This document shows positions 44,595-53,791 of a stretch of DNA of 64,000 bases, in pieces. The position numbers were made by a program, and so were the translations under genes. The stretch is from contig NZ_JNLC01000011.1 of assembly GCF_000702305.1 (NCBI RefSeq), positions 62,001-126,000 on the forward strand, written 5' to 3'. The notes below the pieces were generated by a model. That model was not told where the DNA came from. It saw nothing but the letters and a program-made list of their open reading frames with translations, and made no database searches. Numbering within the stretch: the stretch's first letter is position 1; every line of letters starts with the position of its first letter. This stretch comes from Allobosea sp. 117. Its GTDB lineage: Bacteria > Pseudomonadota > Alphaproteobacteria > Rhizobiales > Xanthobacteraceae.

Positions 44595-45629
44595 TCAACC
44601 CGCGCAGGCGGCACGGATATCGTCCGCCAGCGCGTCGACCCGCACGGGGTCGGCATCCCAGGCGAACATGAATCGGGCGCCGCCGCCGATGAAGGTGTAG
44701 AAGCGCCAGCCCTTCGCCCGCAGCGCCTCCAGCACCGGTTCCGGCGCGCGCAGGAAGACGCCGTTGGCCTCGACCGGGAACATCAGCTCTATCTCCGGCA
44801 ACCCCGCGACGGCGGCGGCGAGGCGCGCCGCGCAATCATTGGCATGGCGGGCATTGGCGAGCCACGCGCCCGAGCCGAGCAGGCCGACCCACGGCGCGGA
44901 GAGGAAGCGCATCTTCGAGGCGAGCTGACCGGCCTGCTTGCAGCGATAATCGAAATCCTGCGCCAGCGCGGGATCGAAGAACAGCACCGCCTCGCCGACC
45001 GCCATGCCGTTCTTGGTACCGCCGAAGCACAGCACGTCCACGCCAGCCTTCCACGTGATGTCGGCTGGCGCGCAGCCGAGCGCGGCGCAGGCATGGGCGA
45101 AGCGGGCGCCGTCCATGTGCAGCTTCAGGCCGAGCTCGCGGCACATGGCCGACAGCGCCCGCACCTCCTCGACGGTGTAGACCTGACCCGTCTCGGTCGG
45201 CTGGGTAATCGTCACCACGCGCGGCTTGGGGAAATGGATGTCGGTGCGGCTGACGGCGAGAGCGCGCACGGCATCGGGCGTCAGCTTGCCGTCCGGCGTC
45301 GGCACGATCAGCAGCTTCGAGCCGTTGGAGAAGAACTCCGGCGCGCCGCATTCATCGGTCTCGACATGGGCAGAGGAGGCGCAGATCACGCTGTGATAGG
45401 ACTGGCACAGCGAGGCCAGTGCCAGCGAGTTCGCCGCCGTGCCGTTGAAAGCGAAGAACACCTCGCAGGGCGTCTCGAACAACGCGCGGAAGGCGTCGGA
45501 GGCCTGCGTCGTCCATTCGTCGTCGCCATAGGCGGGCGCCGAGCCGCGGTTCGCCGCCTCCATCGCCGCCCAGGCCTCGGGGCAGATACCGGCATAGTTG
45601 TCGCTGGCGAATTGCTGGGCGTCGGTCAT
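44595..45629 (-). CDS. ltaE: Low-specificity L-threonine aldolase / PLP beta-eliminating lyase
   Basis: Splits L-threonine (and allo-threonine) to glycine and acetaldehyde. The 344-residue fold-type I PLP enzyme has SDNYAGICPEAW at the N-terminus, the cofactor-binding HMDGARFAHA motif with its aspartate, and the Schiff-base lysine in FGGTKNGM. The start at 45629 is preceded by AGGAGAAGG ten bases upstream; an upstream in-frame start would add 29 residues. truA lies 200 bases upstream on the same strand. Confidence 0.88.
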   Translation of the reverse strand: MTDAQQFASDNYAGICPEAWAAMEAANRGSAPAYGDDEWTTQASDAFRALFETPCEVFFAFNGTAANSLALASLCQSYHSVICASSAHVETDECGAPEFFSNGSKLLIVPTPDGKLTPDAVRALAVSRTDIHFPKPRVVTITQPTETGQVYTVEEVRALSAMCRELGLKLHMDGARFAHACAALGCAPADITWKAGVDVLCFGGTKNGMAVGEAVLFFDPALAQDFDYRCKQAGQLASKMRFLSAPWVGLLGSGAWLANARHANDCAARLAAAVAGLPEIELMFPVEANGVFLRAPEPVLEALRAKGWRFYTFIGGGARFMFAWDADPVRVDALADDIRAACAG

Positions 45630-45829
45630 GGCGGACAAGCCTTCTCCTGTCTGAACGCAGGGAGGCGGAACGACGTGCATGGATGGAGCGAGCCCGTTTG
45701 TTGCCGGTCCGGCCACATCCCTCCACTATCCGGAGGCACCACCTTGCCCGGGAGCAGGTTGGTGCCGGGCGTCGGCCCGACTCTTGATGCGGGCGCGGTG
45801 ATACGCGATCGCGCGGCAACGGGCAACCG

Positions 45830-46579
45830 TCAGTACATCACTTCCGCCAGATAGAGCCCGGCGGAGGGCGCCATCGGACCACAGCGGGTGCGGTCGCGCG
45901 CCTCCAGCGCGGCGGTGACGTCCTCGGGTGTCCAGGCGCCCTCGCCGACCTTGACGATGGTGCCGACCATGGAGCGCACCTGATGGTGCAGGAAGGAGCG
46001 CGCCGCAGCGTGCACGCGCAGCTCCTGCCCGAAGGCGCCGGGCAGCGCCTCGACCTCCAGCCGGTCGAGCGTCTTGACCGGCGAGGCTGCCTGGCAGTCG
46101 GCAGCGCGGAAGGTGGTGAAGTCGTGCCGGCCGACGAGACGCCGCGCCGCCTCCTGCATCGCCGGCGCATCGAGCGGGCGCGGCAGCTTCCACGCGCGGT
46201 CGCGCTCCAGCGCGAGGTCGGCCCGCCGGCAGATCAGCCGGTAGACATAGCGGCGGCCGACCGCCGAGAAGCGGGCGTGGAAATCGTCCTCCGCCCGCTC
46301 GGCGGCGAGGATGGCGACGGGCGCGGGGCGCAGATGCGCGTTCAGCGCGTCGCGGACGGTGTCCGGCCGCCAGTCCTTCGCAAGGTCGAGATGCGCCACC
46401 TGGCCGGTGGCGTGCACGCCGGCATCGGTGCGGCCGGCGCCCTGCACATGCACCCGCTCGCCCGACAGGCGCTCGACCGCCGTCTCCAGCACGCCCTGCA
46501 CCGACAGCCCCACGGCCTGGCGCTGCCAGCCGACGAAGGGCGTGCCGTCATATTCGATGGTGAGCTTGTAGCGGGGCAT
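45830..46579 (-). CDS. truA: tRNA pseudouridine(38-40) synthase
   Basis: Makes pseudouridine at positions 38-40 of tRNA. The 249-residue protein starts [21 protein letters not shown] (21 residues; key part [10 protein letters not shown]) and has the catalytic Asp52 in [12 protein letters not shown]. The C-terminal [14 protein letters not shown] segment is conserved. Length and motifs are standard. It is divergent from the acyltransferase gene; a GGCGCT/AGCGCC hairpin (46598-46613) lies just before the start. Confidence 0.96.
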   Translation of the reverse strand: MPRYKLTIEYDGTPFVGWQRQAVGLSVQGVLETAVERLSGERVHVQGAGRTDAGVHATGQVAHLDLAKDWRPDTVRDALNAHLRPAPVAILAAERAEDDFHARFSAVGRRYVYRLICRRADLALERDRAWKLPRPLDAPAMQEAARRLVGRHDFTTFRAADCQAASPVKTLDRLEVEALPGAFGQELRVHAAARSFLHHQVRSMVGTIVKVGEGAWTPEDVTAALEARDRTRCGPMAPSAGLYLAEVMY

Positions 46580-46713
46580 CAGTTTCTCGCGGGGCTGGGC
46601 GCTGTCTAGCGCCGCCGGCGCGTTCCGTCACCTCGCCTCGCTCCGTCGGACCGTCATGGCCGCCTCTGAGCTGCGGGCGGCGAACGTGGCGACAGGAATG
46701 TGATGGCCGCGGA

Positions 46714-46728
46714 TGGCACGGCGCTTGC
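46714..46728 (+). promoter_or_regulatory. Sigma-54 (-24/-12) promoter
   Basis: TGGCACG-N4-TTGC matches the sigma-54 consensus, with GG at 46715-46716, exactly ten bases, then GC at 46727-46728. The predicted start near 46740 gives a leader of about 43 bases to the acyltransferase ATG. An enhancer-binding-protein site was not identified in the 100 bases upstream. Confidence 0.75.
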
Positions 46729-46782
46729 GAAATTGGCGCGAGACTGGAAAAGCGTTCCTTAGCGGGACAGGGATCAGAGCAC

Positions 46783-47862
46783 ATGTCGGGCAAGGCTTCC
46801 TCCACGGCGTATAGCGCCGATGCCGGGTTGGGTGGTGTCGGCAGGCCGCCGCGCGTCGACTGGGTCGACATGGCGAAGGGCTTCTGCATCGTCTTCGTGG
46901 TGATGATGCATTCCACTCTCGGGGTGGAGGACGCCGCCGAGCGCACCGGCTTCATGGGCTATGTCGTGGCCTTCGCGCGGCCTTTCCGCATGCCGGATTT
47001 CTTCCTGATCTCAGGGCTTTTCCTCGCCCGGGTGATCGACCGCGACTGGCGCACCTATCTCGACCGCAAGGTGGTGCACTTCCTCTATTTCTACGTGATC
47101 TGGTTCACCATCCAGTTCGCCTTCAAGGCGCCGGGCATGGCCGCCGACGAGGGCTGGGGCGCGCTGCCCGGGCTCTATCTGCTCGGCTATATCGAGCCCT
47201 TCGGCACGCTGTGGTTCATCTATCTGCTGCCGATCTTCTTCGTAGTGACCAAGCTGACCCGGCGTGTCCCGATCTGGGTCATGCTGCCGATCGCGGCGGC
47301 GCTGGAGATGATGACCATCGAGACCGGCTGGATCGTCATCGACGAATTCGCCGAGCGCTTCGTGTTCTTCTATGTCGGCTATGTCTTCGCGCCGCAGGTC
47401 TTCGCGCTGGCCGGCCGCGCCCAGAACGCGCCGCTCGCGGGCATCGCCGGACTGCTCGCCTGGGGCCTGCTGAACGGCTTTCTGGTGTTCGCCGGCTATG
47501 CCATGCTTCCCGGGGTGAGCCTCGCGCTCGGTCTCATCGGCGCCGCCGCCGTGGTCACGCTTTGCGCGCTTCTGGCAAGAAGCGGCGCCTTCGGCTGGCT
47601 GGAATATGCGGGGCGCAACTCGATCGTCGTCTATCTCGCCTTCTTCCTGCCGATGGCGATCACCCGCGTGGTGCTGCTGAAAACCGGCATCATCGAGGAT
47701 ATTGGCGTCGTCTCGCTGATCGTCACAGCCGCGGGGGTGGTGACGCCGCTGATCTTCCACGCGCTGGTGCGCAACACCCCGCTGAAGTTCCTGTTCGAGC
47801 GGCCGGAGCGCTTCAAGATCGAGCGGCGGCCGGACGGCGCGGCGCTGCAGCCGGCCGAGTAG
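46783..47862 (+). CDS. Acyltransferase 3 family membrane protein (OpgC-like)
   Basis: The 359-residue protein has about ten membrane helices and the N-terminal acyltransferase-3 pattern RVDWVDMAKGFCIVFVVMMHST with the catalytic-type His43 (string cut to its key part WVDMAKGFCIVF). Members transfer acyl or succinyl groups to sugars, glucans or glycerol; OpgC decorates osmoregulated glucans. The acceptor is unknown here and no glucan genes are nearby. A consensus sigma-54 promoter lies upstream, which suggests nitrogen- or carbon-linked control. Confidence 0.85.
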   Translation: MSGKASSTAYSADAGLGGVGRPPRVDWVDMAKGFCIVFVVMMHSTLGVEDAAERTGFMGYVVAFARPFRMPDFFLISGLFLARVIDRDWRTYLDRKVVHFLYFYVIWFTIQFAFKAPGMAADEGWGALPGLYLLGYIEPFGTLWFIYLLPIFFVVTKLTRRVPIWVMLPIAAALEMMTIETGWIVIDEFAERFVFFYVGYVFAPQVFALAGRAQNAPLAGIAGLLAWGLLNGFLVFAGYAMLPGVSLALGLIGAAAVVTLCALLARSGAFGWLEYAGRNSIVVYLAFFLPMAITRVVLLKTGIIEDIGVVSLIVTAAGVVTPLIFHALVRNTPLKFLFERPERFKIERRPDGAALQPAE

Positions 47863-47888
47863 CGCCGGGCTGGGCACTCGCCTGGCGC
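47862..47888. terminator. Hairpin between convergent acyltransferase and radical-SAM genes
   Basis: GCGCCGGG (47862-47869) pairs with CCTGGCGC (47881-47888) with one G-T wobble and an 11-base loop. It starts at the last base of the acyltransferase stop codon. A shared terminator role is plausible but there is no T-tract. Confidence 0.45.
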
Positions 47889-47901
47889 CCGCCTTCCCCG
47901 A

Positions 47902-49791
47902 TCAGGTGCTGCCGCCGACGGGCGCGGGCTCGGCCTGCCCGGCGAGATCGGGGCCTGAGCCGGCCTCGGCGAGAACGTCGCGGTTCATCGCCTTCAGACG
48001 GTTCTCTTGCCGCCGCCGCGCATAGGGCGTGCTGCGCGCGGCGGTCTCGTGCACGAGCGGATCGTGGGCCGCCTCAACGGCGGCGATCGCCTCGTCCGCA
48101 TAGGGATAGAGATCCTGCTTGCCCCAGACCCGCCAGGCCTTGGCGACGCTGAGGCGCAGCCGGCCATAGGTGTAGACGTACGCGGCGAGGGTACGTGCCG
48201 AGCGCCAGCCATAGCGGGCGTAGAACGTGACCGGGTTCTCGCGCGGCAGGCCATAGCGCCGCTCGTGCCGGTCGATGATGCGCCCGAGGCCGAACTCGGC
48301 GAAGGCGACGCCCTCGTAGCGCGGTCCCTGGCGATAGGCGATCAGGTTGTACATGGTGGTCAGGCGCATGCCGTTCCTGAGCTGCACCCGCCGTTTGAAC
48401 ACCCGCTCCATATGCGCGAAATCGTAATAGCGCCGGCTGGCCTCGTCGAAGACGGCGTCGAGCTCGGCGTCGCTCATGCGCGGATGGTGGGTGACGCGGT
48501 GGTTGAGGTCGTATTTGTTGAAGTCGGGGTCCATCCACACCCCGGCCTGCTTCATCTTCTTGTGGTCCTCGCTGCCCGGCAGCGGCGTCAGGATGTTGAA
48601 GTAGAGCACGTCGATCGCCAGCTCGCGCTTGATCAGGTCGACGTCGCGCAGGATCGACTCCCGCGTGTCGGCGGGAAAGCCGATGATGTAGCCGCAACTG
48701 ATGACCACCGGGTGGCGCTTCCACTCCAGCACCATCTCGCGATATTCCTCGATGCGGTTCTGGCGCTTCTTCGCGGCTTCCAGATTGTCCGGGTTGATGT
48801 TCTCCAGCCCGATGAAGACCAGCCGCACCCCGGCCGCCACCACCTTGTCGATGAAGCCCGGAATACGGTGGGCCATGGTATCGACCTGGATCAGCAGCCG
48901 GACCTCCAGCCCCTCCTTTTCCCGCAGCTCGATCAGCCGGTCGCAATAGGCCTCCCAGTTGCGGTTGCGGGCGAAATTGTCGTCGGTGACGAAGAATTTG
49001 GTGACGCCCTCGGCAGCGTTCAGCCGCACGATGGACTCCAGCTCGTCGGCGGTGCGGAACCGGCTCTTGCGGCCCTGCACGTTGATAATGGTGCAGAAGG
49101 AGCATTCGAACGGGCAGCCGCGCCCGAGGTCGAAGCTCGACCAGTGCGTGAACGAGCGGCGCACGGTCGCGCCGGGAAGGAGCGGCACCGGCACGCCCTG
49201 CAGGCTGGGCTGGTCGTCGAGGTGGTTGTAGATCGGCTTCAGGGTGTCGTCGAAGGCGTCGCGCAGCACCTCGTCGAGGCGATCGGGCTCGGCTTCGCCG
49301 GCGAACTGGCTGACGCCGAGCTCCCGCGCGAGGGCCAGCTCCTCGGCATCCTCGCCGAGCATGGCGATGCAGCCCGAGACGTGGAAGCCGCCGATGCAGA
49401 CGGGCACGCCGGCCTGCCGCAGCGGGCGCGCGATGTCCATCGCGCGGGGAAATTGATTGGTCTGCACGCCGACCAGCATAACGATGGCCCGCGTGCCCTC
49501 GGCGCGGTGGCTCCGCAATATGGCGGGAATGTCGACCCGTGTGTTGGTCTCGTCGATCGCGTGCACCCGCGTCTCGACGTCCGGACCGAACACGCGGCGC
49601 TCCATGGCGTCCACCACGAGAGCGCTGACGCAGGCGAGCGAATTGGACGGGATGGCCGAGCGGATCCAGCGGATCGGGTAGCCGTCATCGTCATAGCGGG
49701 TGGCCTTGATCAGCCAGATATCGACGTGTCTCACAGAGGCCGGAGAAGAAAGACCTCCGGTTTTTCCCGCGATCGATGGCAGATCCAGCAT
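47902..49791 (-). CDS. B12-binding-type radical SAM protein of unknown function
   Basis: The 629-residue protein has an N-terminal cobalamin-binding-like Rossmann region (about 15-170, with a GGFHVSGC loop), the radical-SAM motif GCPFECSFC (C-x3-C-x2-C, near residue 225), an Elp3-type TIM barrel with VFIGLENIN and YIIGFPADT, and a basic C-terminal extension of about 200 residues ending in Ala/Glu-rich tail. It is not MiaB, HpnP or BchE by context. The start is ATG at 49791 (GGGGAG upstream); a TTG at 49806 and a GTG at 49734 are alternatives. Confidence 0.82.
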   Translation of the reverse strand: MLDLPSIAGKTGGLSSPASVRHVDIWLIKATRYDDDGYPIRWIRSAIPSNSLACVSALVVDAMERRVFGPDVETRVHAIDETNTRVDIPAILRSHRAEGTRAIVMLVGVQTNQFPRAMDIARPLRQAGVPVCIGGFHVSGCIAMLGEDAEELALARELGVSQFAGEAEPDRLDEVLRDAFDDTLKPIYNHLDDQPSLQGVPVPLLPGATVRRSFTHWSSFDLGRGCPFECSFCTIINVQGRKSRFRTADELESIVRLNAAEGVTKFFVTDDNFARNRNWEAYCDRLIELREKEGLEVRLLIQVDTMAHRIPGFIDKVVAAGVRLVFIGLENINPDNLEAAKKRQNRIEEYREMVLEWKRHPVVISCGYIIGFPADTRESILRDVDLIKRELAIDVLYFNILTPLPGSEDHKKMKQAGVWMDPDFNKYDLNHRVTHHPRMSDAELDAVFDEASRRYYDFAHMERVFKRRVQLRNGMRLTTMYNLIAYRQGPRYEGVAFAEFGLGRIIDRHERRYGLPRENPVTFYARYGWRSARTLAAYVYTYGRLRLSVAKAWRVWGKQDLYPYADEAIAAVEAAHDPLVHETAARSTPYARRRQENRLKAMNRDVLAEAGSGPDLAGQAEPAPVGGST

Positions 49792-50141
49792 CCAGGTGCT
49801 CCCCAACCCAGTGTAGAGGCCAGTCTAGATTTCTTCTATCTATCCCTCAACCTGCAAGCAAGAAACGTGCCCGCATCAAGCGGGGGTGGTATCGACAAAC
49901 ATCATGCGCACCGGGCGATCACCGGTTTACGACGCTGCCGAAAGATCATGCTTCCGCCTGACGATCCATGCCTCAGGCGGCGAAATTGAGACCGGTCCCC
50001 TAAACGCGGTCCTGCCCGCCGCGCCCGGTTGGGGTCCTGCCCGCGGCGACGGGCTTGCTCCTCAGGCGGGACGGCTCCTCGGGCGGGGCTTGCTCCTCAG
50101 GCGGGGCTTGGGCATCGTGCGCGCCCGAACCGGAGCGCCCG
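49792..50141. other. Divergent intergenic region radical-SAM gene / polA
   Basis: This 350-base gap holds the promoters of both genes. It contains a small CCCGC/GCGGG hairpin near 49869 and a tandem repeat at 50051-50105. I see no open frame with gene-like features and no riboswitch that I recognise. Confidence 0.6.
50051..50105 (+). repeat. Short tandem repeat upstream of polA
   Basis: A 20-base unit (GGGCTTGCTC then CTCAGGCGGG) at 50051-50070 recurs exactly at 50086-50105, with a degenerate third copy between (CGGCTCCTCGGGCGG). A shorter CCTCAGGCGG also occurs at 49971-49980. It lies 37 bases before the polA start. Confidence 0.8.
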
Positions 50142-53120
50142 ATGCCCGAGACCGACCCGCTAGATGCCGGCGACCATGTCGTCCTGATCGACGGCTCCGC
50201 CTATATCTTCCGCGCCTACCACGCTTTGCCGCCGCTGACCCGCACCTCCGACAAGCTCCCGGTCGGCGCGGTGGCCGGCTTCTGCAACATGCTGTGGAAG
50301 CTGGTGCAGGCGGCGAAGACCCATGCCGGTTTCCAGCCGCCGCCGACCCATCTCGCCGTCGTCTTCGATAAGAGCGAGCAGACCTTCCGCAAGGATCTCT
50401 ACCCGCTCTACAAGGCGCAGCGGCCGGACATGCCGGCCGACCTCGTGCCGCAGTTCCCGCTGATCCGCGAGGCGACGCGCGCCTTCGACCTCGCCTGCGT
50501 GGAACAGGCCGGATACGAGGCCGACGACCTGATGGCGACCTATGCGGAGCTGGCCAAGGCGAAAGGGGCGCTGGTCACCATCATCTCCTCCGATAAGGAC
50601 CTGATGCAGCTCGTGGAAGGCACCCGCGTGCGCATGTACGACCCGATGAAGGATCGCGCCATCGGCGTCGAGGAGGTGTTCGAGAAGTTCGGCGTCGGGC
50701 CAGAGAAGGTCATCGACGTGCAGTCGCTGGCCGGCGATTCGGTCGACAACGTTCCCGGCGTGCCGGGCATCGGCATCAAGACCGCCGCGCAGCTCCTCGC
50801 CGAATATGGCGACCTCGACACGCTGCTCGCCCGTGCCGAGGAGATCAAGCAGCCCAAGCGCCGCGAGAGCCTTGTCAACTTCGCCGACCAGGCACGGCTG
50901 TCGCGCGAGCTCGTCACGCTGAAGCGCGACGTCGCGCTGGAGGTGCCGCTCGATGACATCGCCGTGGTGCAGCCGGAGGGCAAGCGGCTGATCGCCTTCC
51001 TGAAGGCGATGGAGTTCAACACGCTGACCCGCCGCGTCGCCGAGGCCTATGAGATCGAGGCGGGCGAGGTCGACCCCGATGCGCGCCTGAAGGCGGGCGG
51101 CACCGGCAGCGAAGCCATCATTGCCTATGCCGAGGCGGAGACGGCGAGCGCGGCCGAGACGGACGCCGGCGCGGCGGATGTCGAAGGCCGCCCGCTCGGC
51201 GGCAAGGAGAACAACGCGCTCACCCCCGCCGCGCTCTCCGCGGCGCGGGTAGCCGAGGGCAAGGCGATCCCGGTCGACCGCTCGAAATACGAGACGGTGA
51301 CGACGCTGGCGCGGCTGCAGCAATGGATCGCCCGCGCCACCGATCTCGGCCTCGTCGCCGTCGACACCGAGACCACCGGCCTCGATCCGATGCAGGCCGA
51401 TCTGGTCGGCGTCTCGCTCGCCACCGCCCCGAACGAGGCCTGCTACATCCCGCTCGCCCACAGGGGCGGGGACGACGGCCTGTTCAGCGAGGGCCTGCTG
51501 CCGGGCCAAATCCCGATCCGCGACGCGCTCGGCGCGCTGAAGCCGCTGCTGGAAGATGCCGGCGTGCTGAAGATCGGCCAGAACCTCAAATATGACTGGG
51601 TGGTGCTGGGCCGCTACGGCATCGAGGTCGGTCCCTATGACGACACGATGCTGCTGTCCTACGTGCTCGATGCGGGCGCCTCGCCGCATGGCATGGACCC
51701 GCTCTCCGAGCGCTGGCTCGGCCACACTCCGATCAAGTACGAGGAGGTCGCCGGCAAGGGCAAGAACGCGGTGACCTTCGACAAGGTCGCCATCGACAGG
51801 GCCACCGCCTATGCCGCCGAGGACGCCGACGTCACGCTGCGGCTGTGGCGGGTGCTCAAGGCCCGCCTCGTCGCCGAGGGCAAGGCGGGCGTCTACGAGA
51901 CGCTGGAGCGTCCGCTGGTCACCGTGCTGGGGCGCATGGAGCGCGCCGGCATCTCGATCGACCGGCAGATCCTCTCGCGGCTCTCCGGCGAGTTCGCGCA
52001 GGGCATGGCGCGGCTGGAGGCCGAGATCGGCGAGATGGCGGGGGAGAGTTTCAATCCCGGCTCGCCCAAGCAGCTCGGCGACATATTGTTCGGCAAGATG
52101 CAGCTTCCCGGCGGGCGCAAGACGCCGACGGGGGCGTGGTCCACGGGGGCGGACGTGCTCGACGACCTCGCCGAGCAGGGTCACGCGCTGCCGCGCCGCA
52201 TCCTCGACTGGCGCCAGCTCCAGAAGCTGAAATCGACCTATACCGACGCGCTGCCGGGCTATGTGAACCCGCAGACAGGGCGGGTGCACACCTCCTTCGC
52301 GCTCGCCGCCACCACGACGGGGCGGCTGTCATCCTCCGAGCCGAACCTGCAGAACATCCCGGTGCGCACCGAGGAGGGCCGCAAGATCCGCAAGGCCTTC
52401 GTCGCCGCGCCCGGATTCAAGCTGATCTCGGCCGACTATTCGCAGATCGAGCTGCGGCTGCTCGCCGAGATCGCCGAGGTGCCGGCGCTGCGGCAGGCCT
52501 TCCAGGACGGGCTCGACATCCACGCGATGACGGCCTCCGAGATGTTCGGCGTGCCGGTCGAGGGCATGCCCGGCGAGGTGCGCCGGCGCGCCAAGGCGAT
52601 CAATTTCGGCATCATCTACGGCATCTCGGCGTTCGGGCTCGCCAACCAGCTCTCGATCCCGCGCGAGGAGGCTGGGGCCTATATCAAGCGCTATTTCGAG
52701 CGCTTCCCGGGCATACGCGACTACATGGACGAGACGCGCAAATTCGCCCGCGAGCACGGCTATGTGGAGACGCTGTTCGGCCGGCGCTGCCACTATCCGG
52801 ACATCACCGCCGCCAACCCCTCGATCCGCGCCTTCAACGAGCGCGCCGCCATCAATGCGCGGCTGCAGGGCACGGCGGCCGACATCATCCGCCGCGCCAT
52901 GGCGCGGGTGGAAGGCGCGCTCGCCAAGGAGAAGCTCTCCGCCCGCATGCTGCTGCAGGTGCATGACGAGCTGATCTTCGAGGTGCCGGAGGAGGAGGTC
53001 GCGGCGACCATTCCCGTGGTCGCCCGGGTGATGGAGCACGCGCCGATGCCGGCGGTCGCCCTCAAGGTGCCGCTCAAGGTCGACGCCCGCGCCGCCGACA
53101 ATTGGGACGACGCGCATTGA
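50142..53120 (+). CDS. polA: DNA polymerase I
   Basis: Repair and Okazaki-fragment polymerase. The 992-residue product has the 5'-3' exonuclease domain (about 10-300, with VFDKSEQTFRKDLYP and AGDSVDNVPGVPGIG), an Ala-rich linker, an intact 3'-5' proofreading domain (VDTETTGLDP, NLKYDW, YAAEDADVTL) and the polymerase domain (SADYSQIELRLLAEI, RRRAKAINFGIIYG, LQVHDELIFEVP). The ATG at 50142 fits the family start; an upstream in-frame start would translate the tandem repeat. It is convergent with ohr. Confidence 0.97.
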   Translation: MPETDPLDAGDHVVLIDGSAYIFRAYHALPPLTRTSDKLPVGAVAGFCNMLWKLVQAAKTHAGFQPPPTHLAVVFDKSEQTFRKDLYPLYKAQRPDMPADLVPQFPLIREATRAFDLACVEQAGYEADDLMATYAELAKAKGALVTIISSDKDLMQLVEGTRVRMYDPMKDRAIGVEEVFEKFGVGPEKVIDVQSLAGDSVDNVPGVPGIGIKTAAQLLAEYGDLDTLLARAEEIKQPKRRESLVNFADQARLSRELVTLKRDVALEVPLDDIAVVQPEGKRLIAFLKAMEFNTLTRRVAEAYEIEAGEVDPDARLKAGGTGSEAIIAYAEAETASAAETDAGAADVEGRPLGGKENNALTPAALSAARVAEGKAIPVDRSKYETVTTLARLQQWIARATDLGLVAVDTETTGLDPMQADLVGVSLATAPNEACYIPLAHRGGDDGLFSEGLLPGQIPIRDALGALKPLLEDAGVLKIGQNLKYDWVVLGRYGIEVGPYDDTMLLSYVLDAGASPHGMDPLSERWLGHTPIKYEEVAGKGKNAVTFDKVAIDRATAYAAEDADVTLRLWRVLKARLVAEGKAGVYETLERPLVTVLGRMERAGISIDRQILSRLSGEFAQGMARLEAEIGEMAGESFNPGSPKQLGDILFGKMQLPGGRKTPTGAWSTGADVLDDLAEQGHALPRRILDWRQLQKLKSTYTDALPGYVNPQTGRVHTSFALAATTTGRLSSSEPNLQNIPVRTEEGRKIRKAFVAAPGFKLISADYSQIELRLLAEIAEVPALRQAFQDGLDIHAMTASEMFGVPVEGMPGEVRRRAKAINFGIIYGISAFGLANQLSIPREEAGAYIKRYFERFPGIRDYMDETRKFAREHGYVETLFGRRCHYPDITAANPSIRAFNERAAINARLQGTAADIIRRAMARVEGALAKEKLSARMLLQVHDELIFEVPEEEVAATIPVVARVMEHAPMPAVALKVPLKVDARAADNWDDAH

Positions 53121-53146
53121 GGGGCGGGCGATAGACGACCCGCCCC
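53121..53146. terminator. Bidirectional terminator-like hairpin polA / ohr
   Basis: GGGGCGGG (53121-53128) and CCCGCCCC (53139-53146) form a perfect 8-bp GC stem with a 10-base loop, starting right after the polA stop and ending 8 bases before the convergent ohr stop. No U-run follows in either direction. Confidence 0.6.
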
Positions 53147-53154
53147 CGCCTGCC

Positions 53155-53571
53155 TCATTCCACGGCAAGCTCGACCGGAATGTTCCCGCGCGTCGCCTTG
53201 GAATAGGGGCACATCTGGTGCGCGGCCTCGAGCACTTCCTGCGTCTGCTCCTTGGTGAGCGCCGGCGCCTTGAGGGAGAGCTTCACCGCGAGGCTGAAGC
53301 CGCCGTCGCCCCGCTGCAGCGACGCGGCCACCGTCACCGCCGCGCCCGTCACGTCGAGTTTCTTCTGCTGGCCGACCGCCTCCACCGCCGAGCCGAAGCA
53401 GGCGGCGTAGCCGGTGGCGAAGAGATGCTCCGGCGTGGTCTTGCCCGGCTCCAGGACGCCGTTCTTCGGCATGCCGAGATCGACCGAGACCGAGCCGTCG
53501 CTTGTCTGCGAATGGCCGTGGCGGCCGCCGATGGCGGTGGCGGTTCCGGTGAACAGCGTCGTGAGCGACAT
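53155..53571 (-). CDS. ohr: Organic hydroperoxide resistance protein Ohr
   Basis: Thiol peroxidase that reduces organic and fatty-acid hydroperoxides. The 138-residue OsmC-fold protein has both reactive cysteines (Cys58 in GYAACFGSA and Cys121 in HQMCPYSKATRGN) and the supporting Arg17 and Glu48. AGGGAGA precedes the ATG. An OhrR regulator is not adjacent. Confidence 0.95.
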   Translation of the reverse strand: MSLTTLFTGTATAIGGRHGHSQTSDGSVSVDLGMPKNGVLEPGKTTPEHLFATGYAACFGSAVEAVGQQKKLDVTGAAVTVAASLQRGDGGFSLAVKLSLKAPALTKEQTQEVLEAAHQMCPYSKATRGNIPVELAVE

Positions 53572-53791
53572 GGCTATCTCCCTGAATGAGGTTACCCTCG
53601 CGGCCCGTTGCGGACAGCACGCCTAGACATGGGGCGGCGGCAGGGATCGGCAACCGCCGACGGGCCATCCTTTCGTGCTGCCTCGAACAAGGATGTCGCC
53701 GCGGACGCCCCGCGGCGGCCCTCGCCCGGCGCGCTCCAGGGCTGCGCGGGCGGGCCTTGTGCATCGCGGCAGGCCGTGGCACTTGCGCGTC

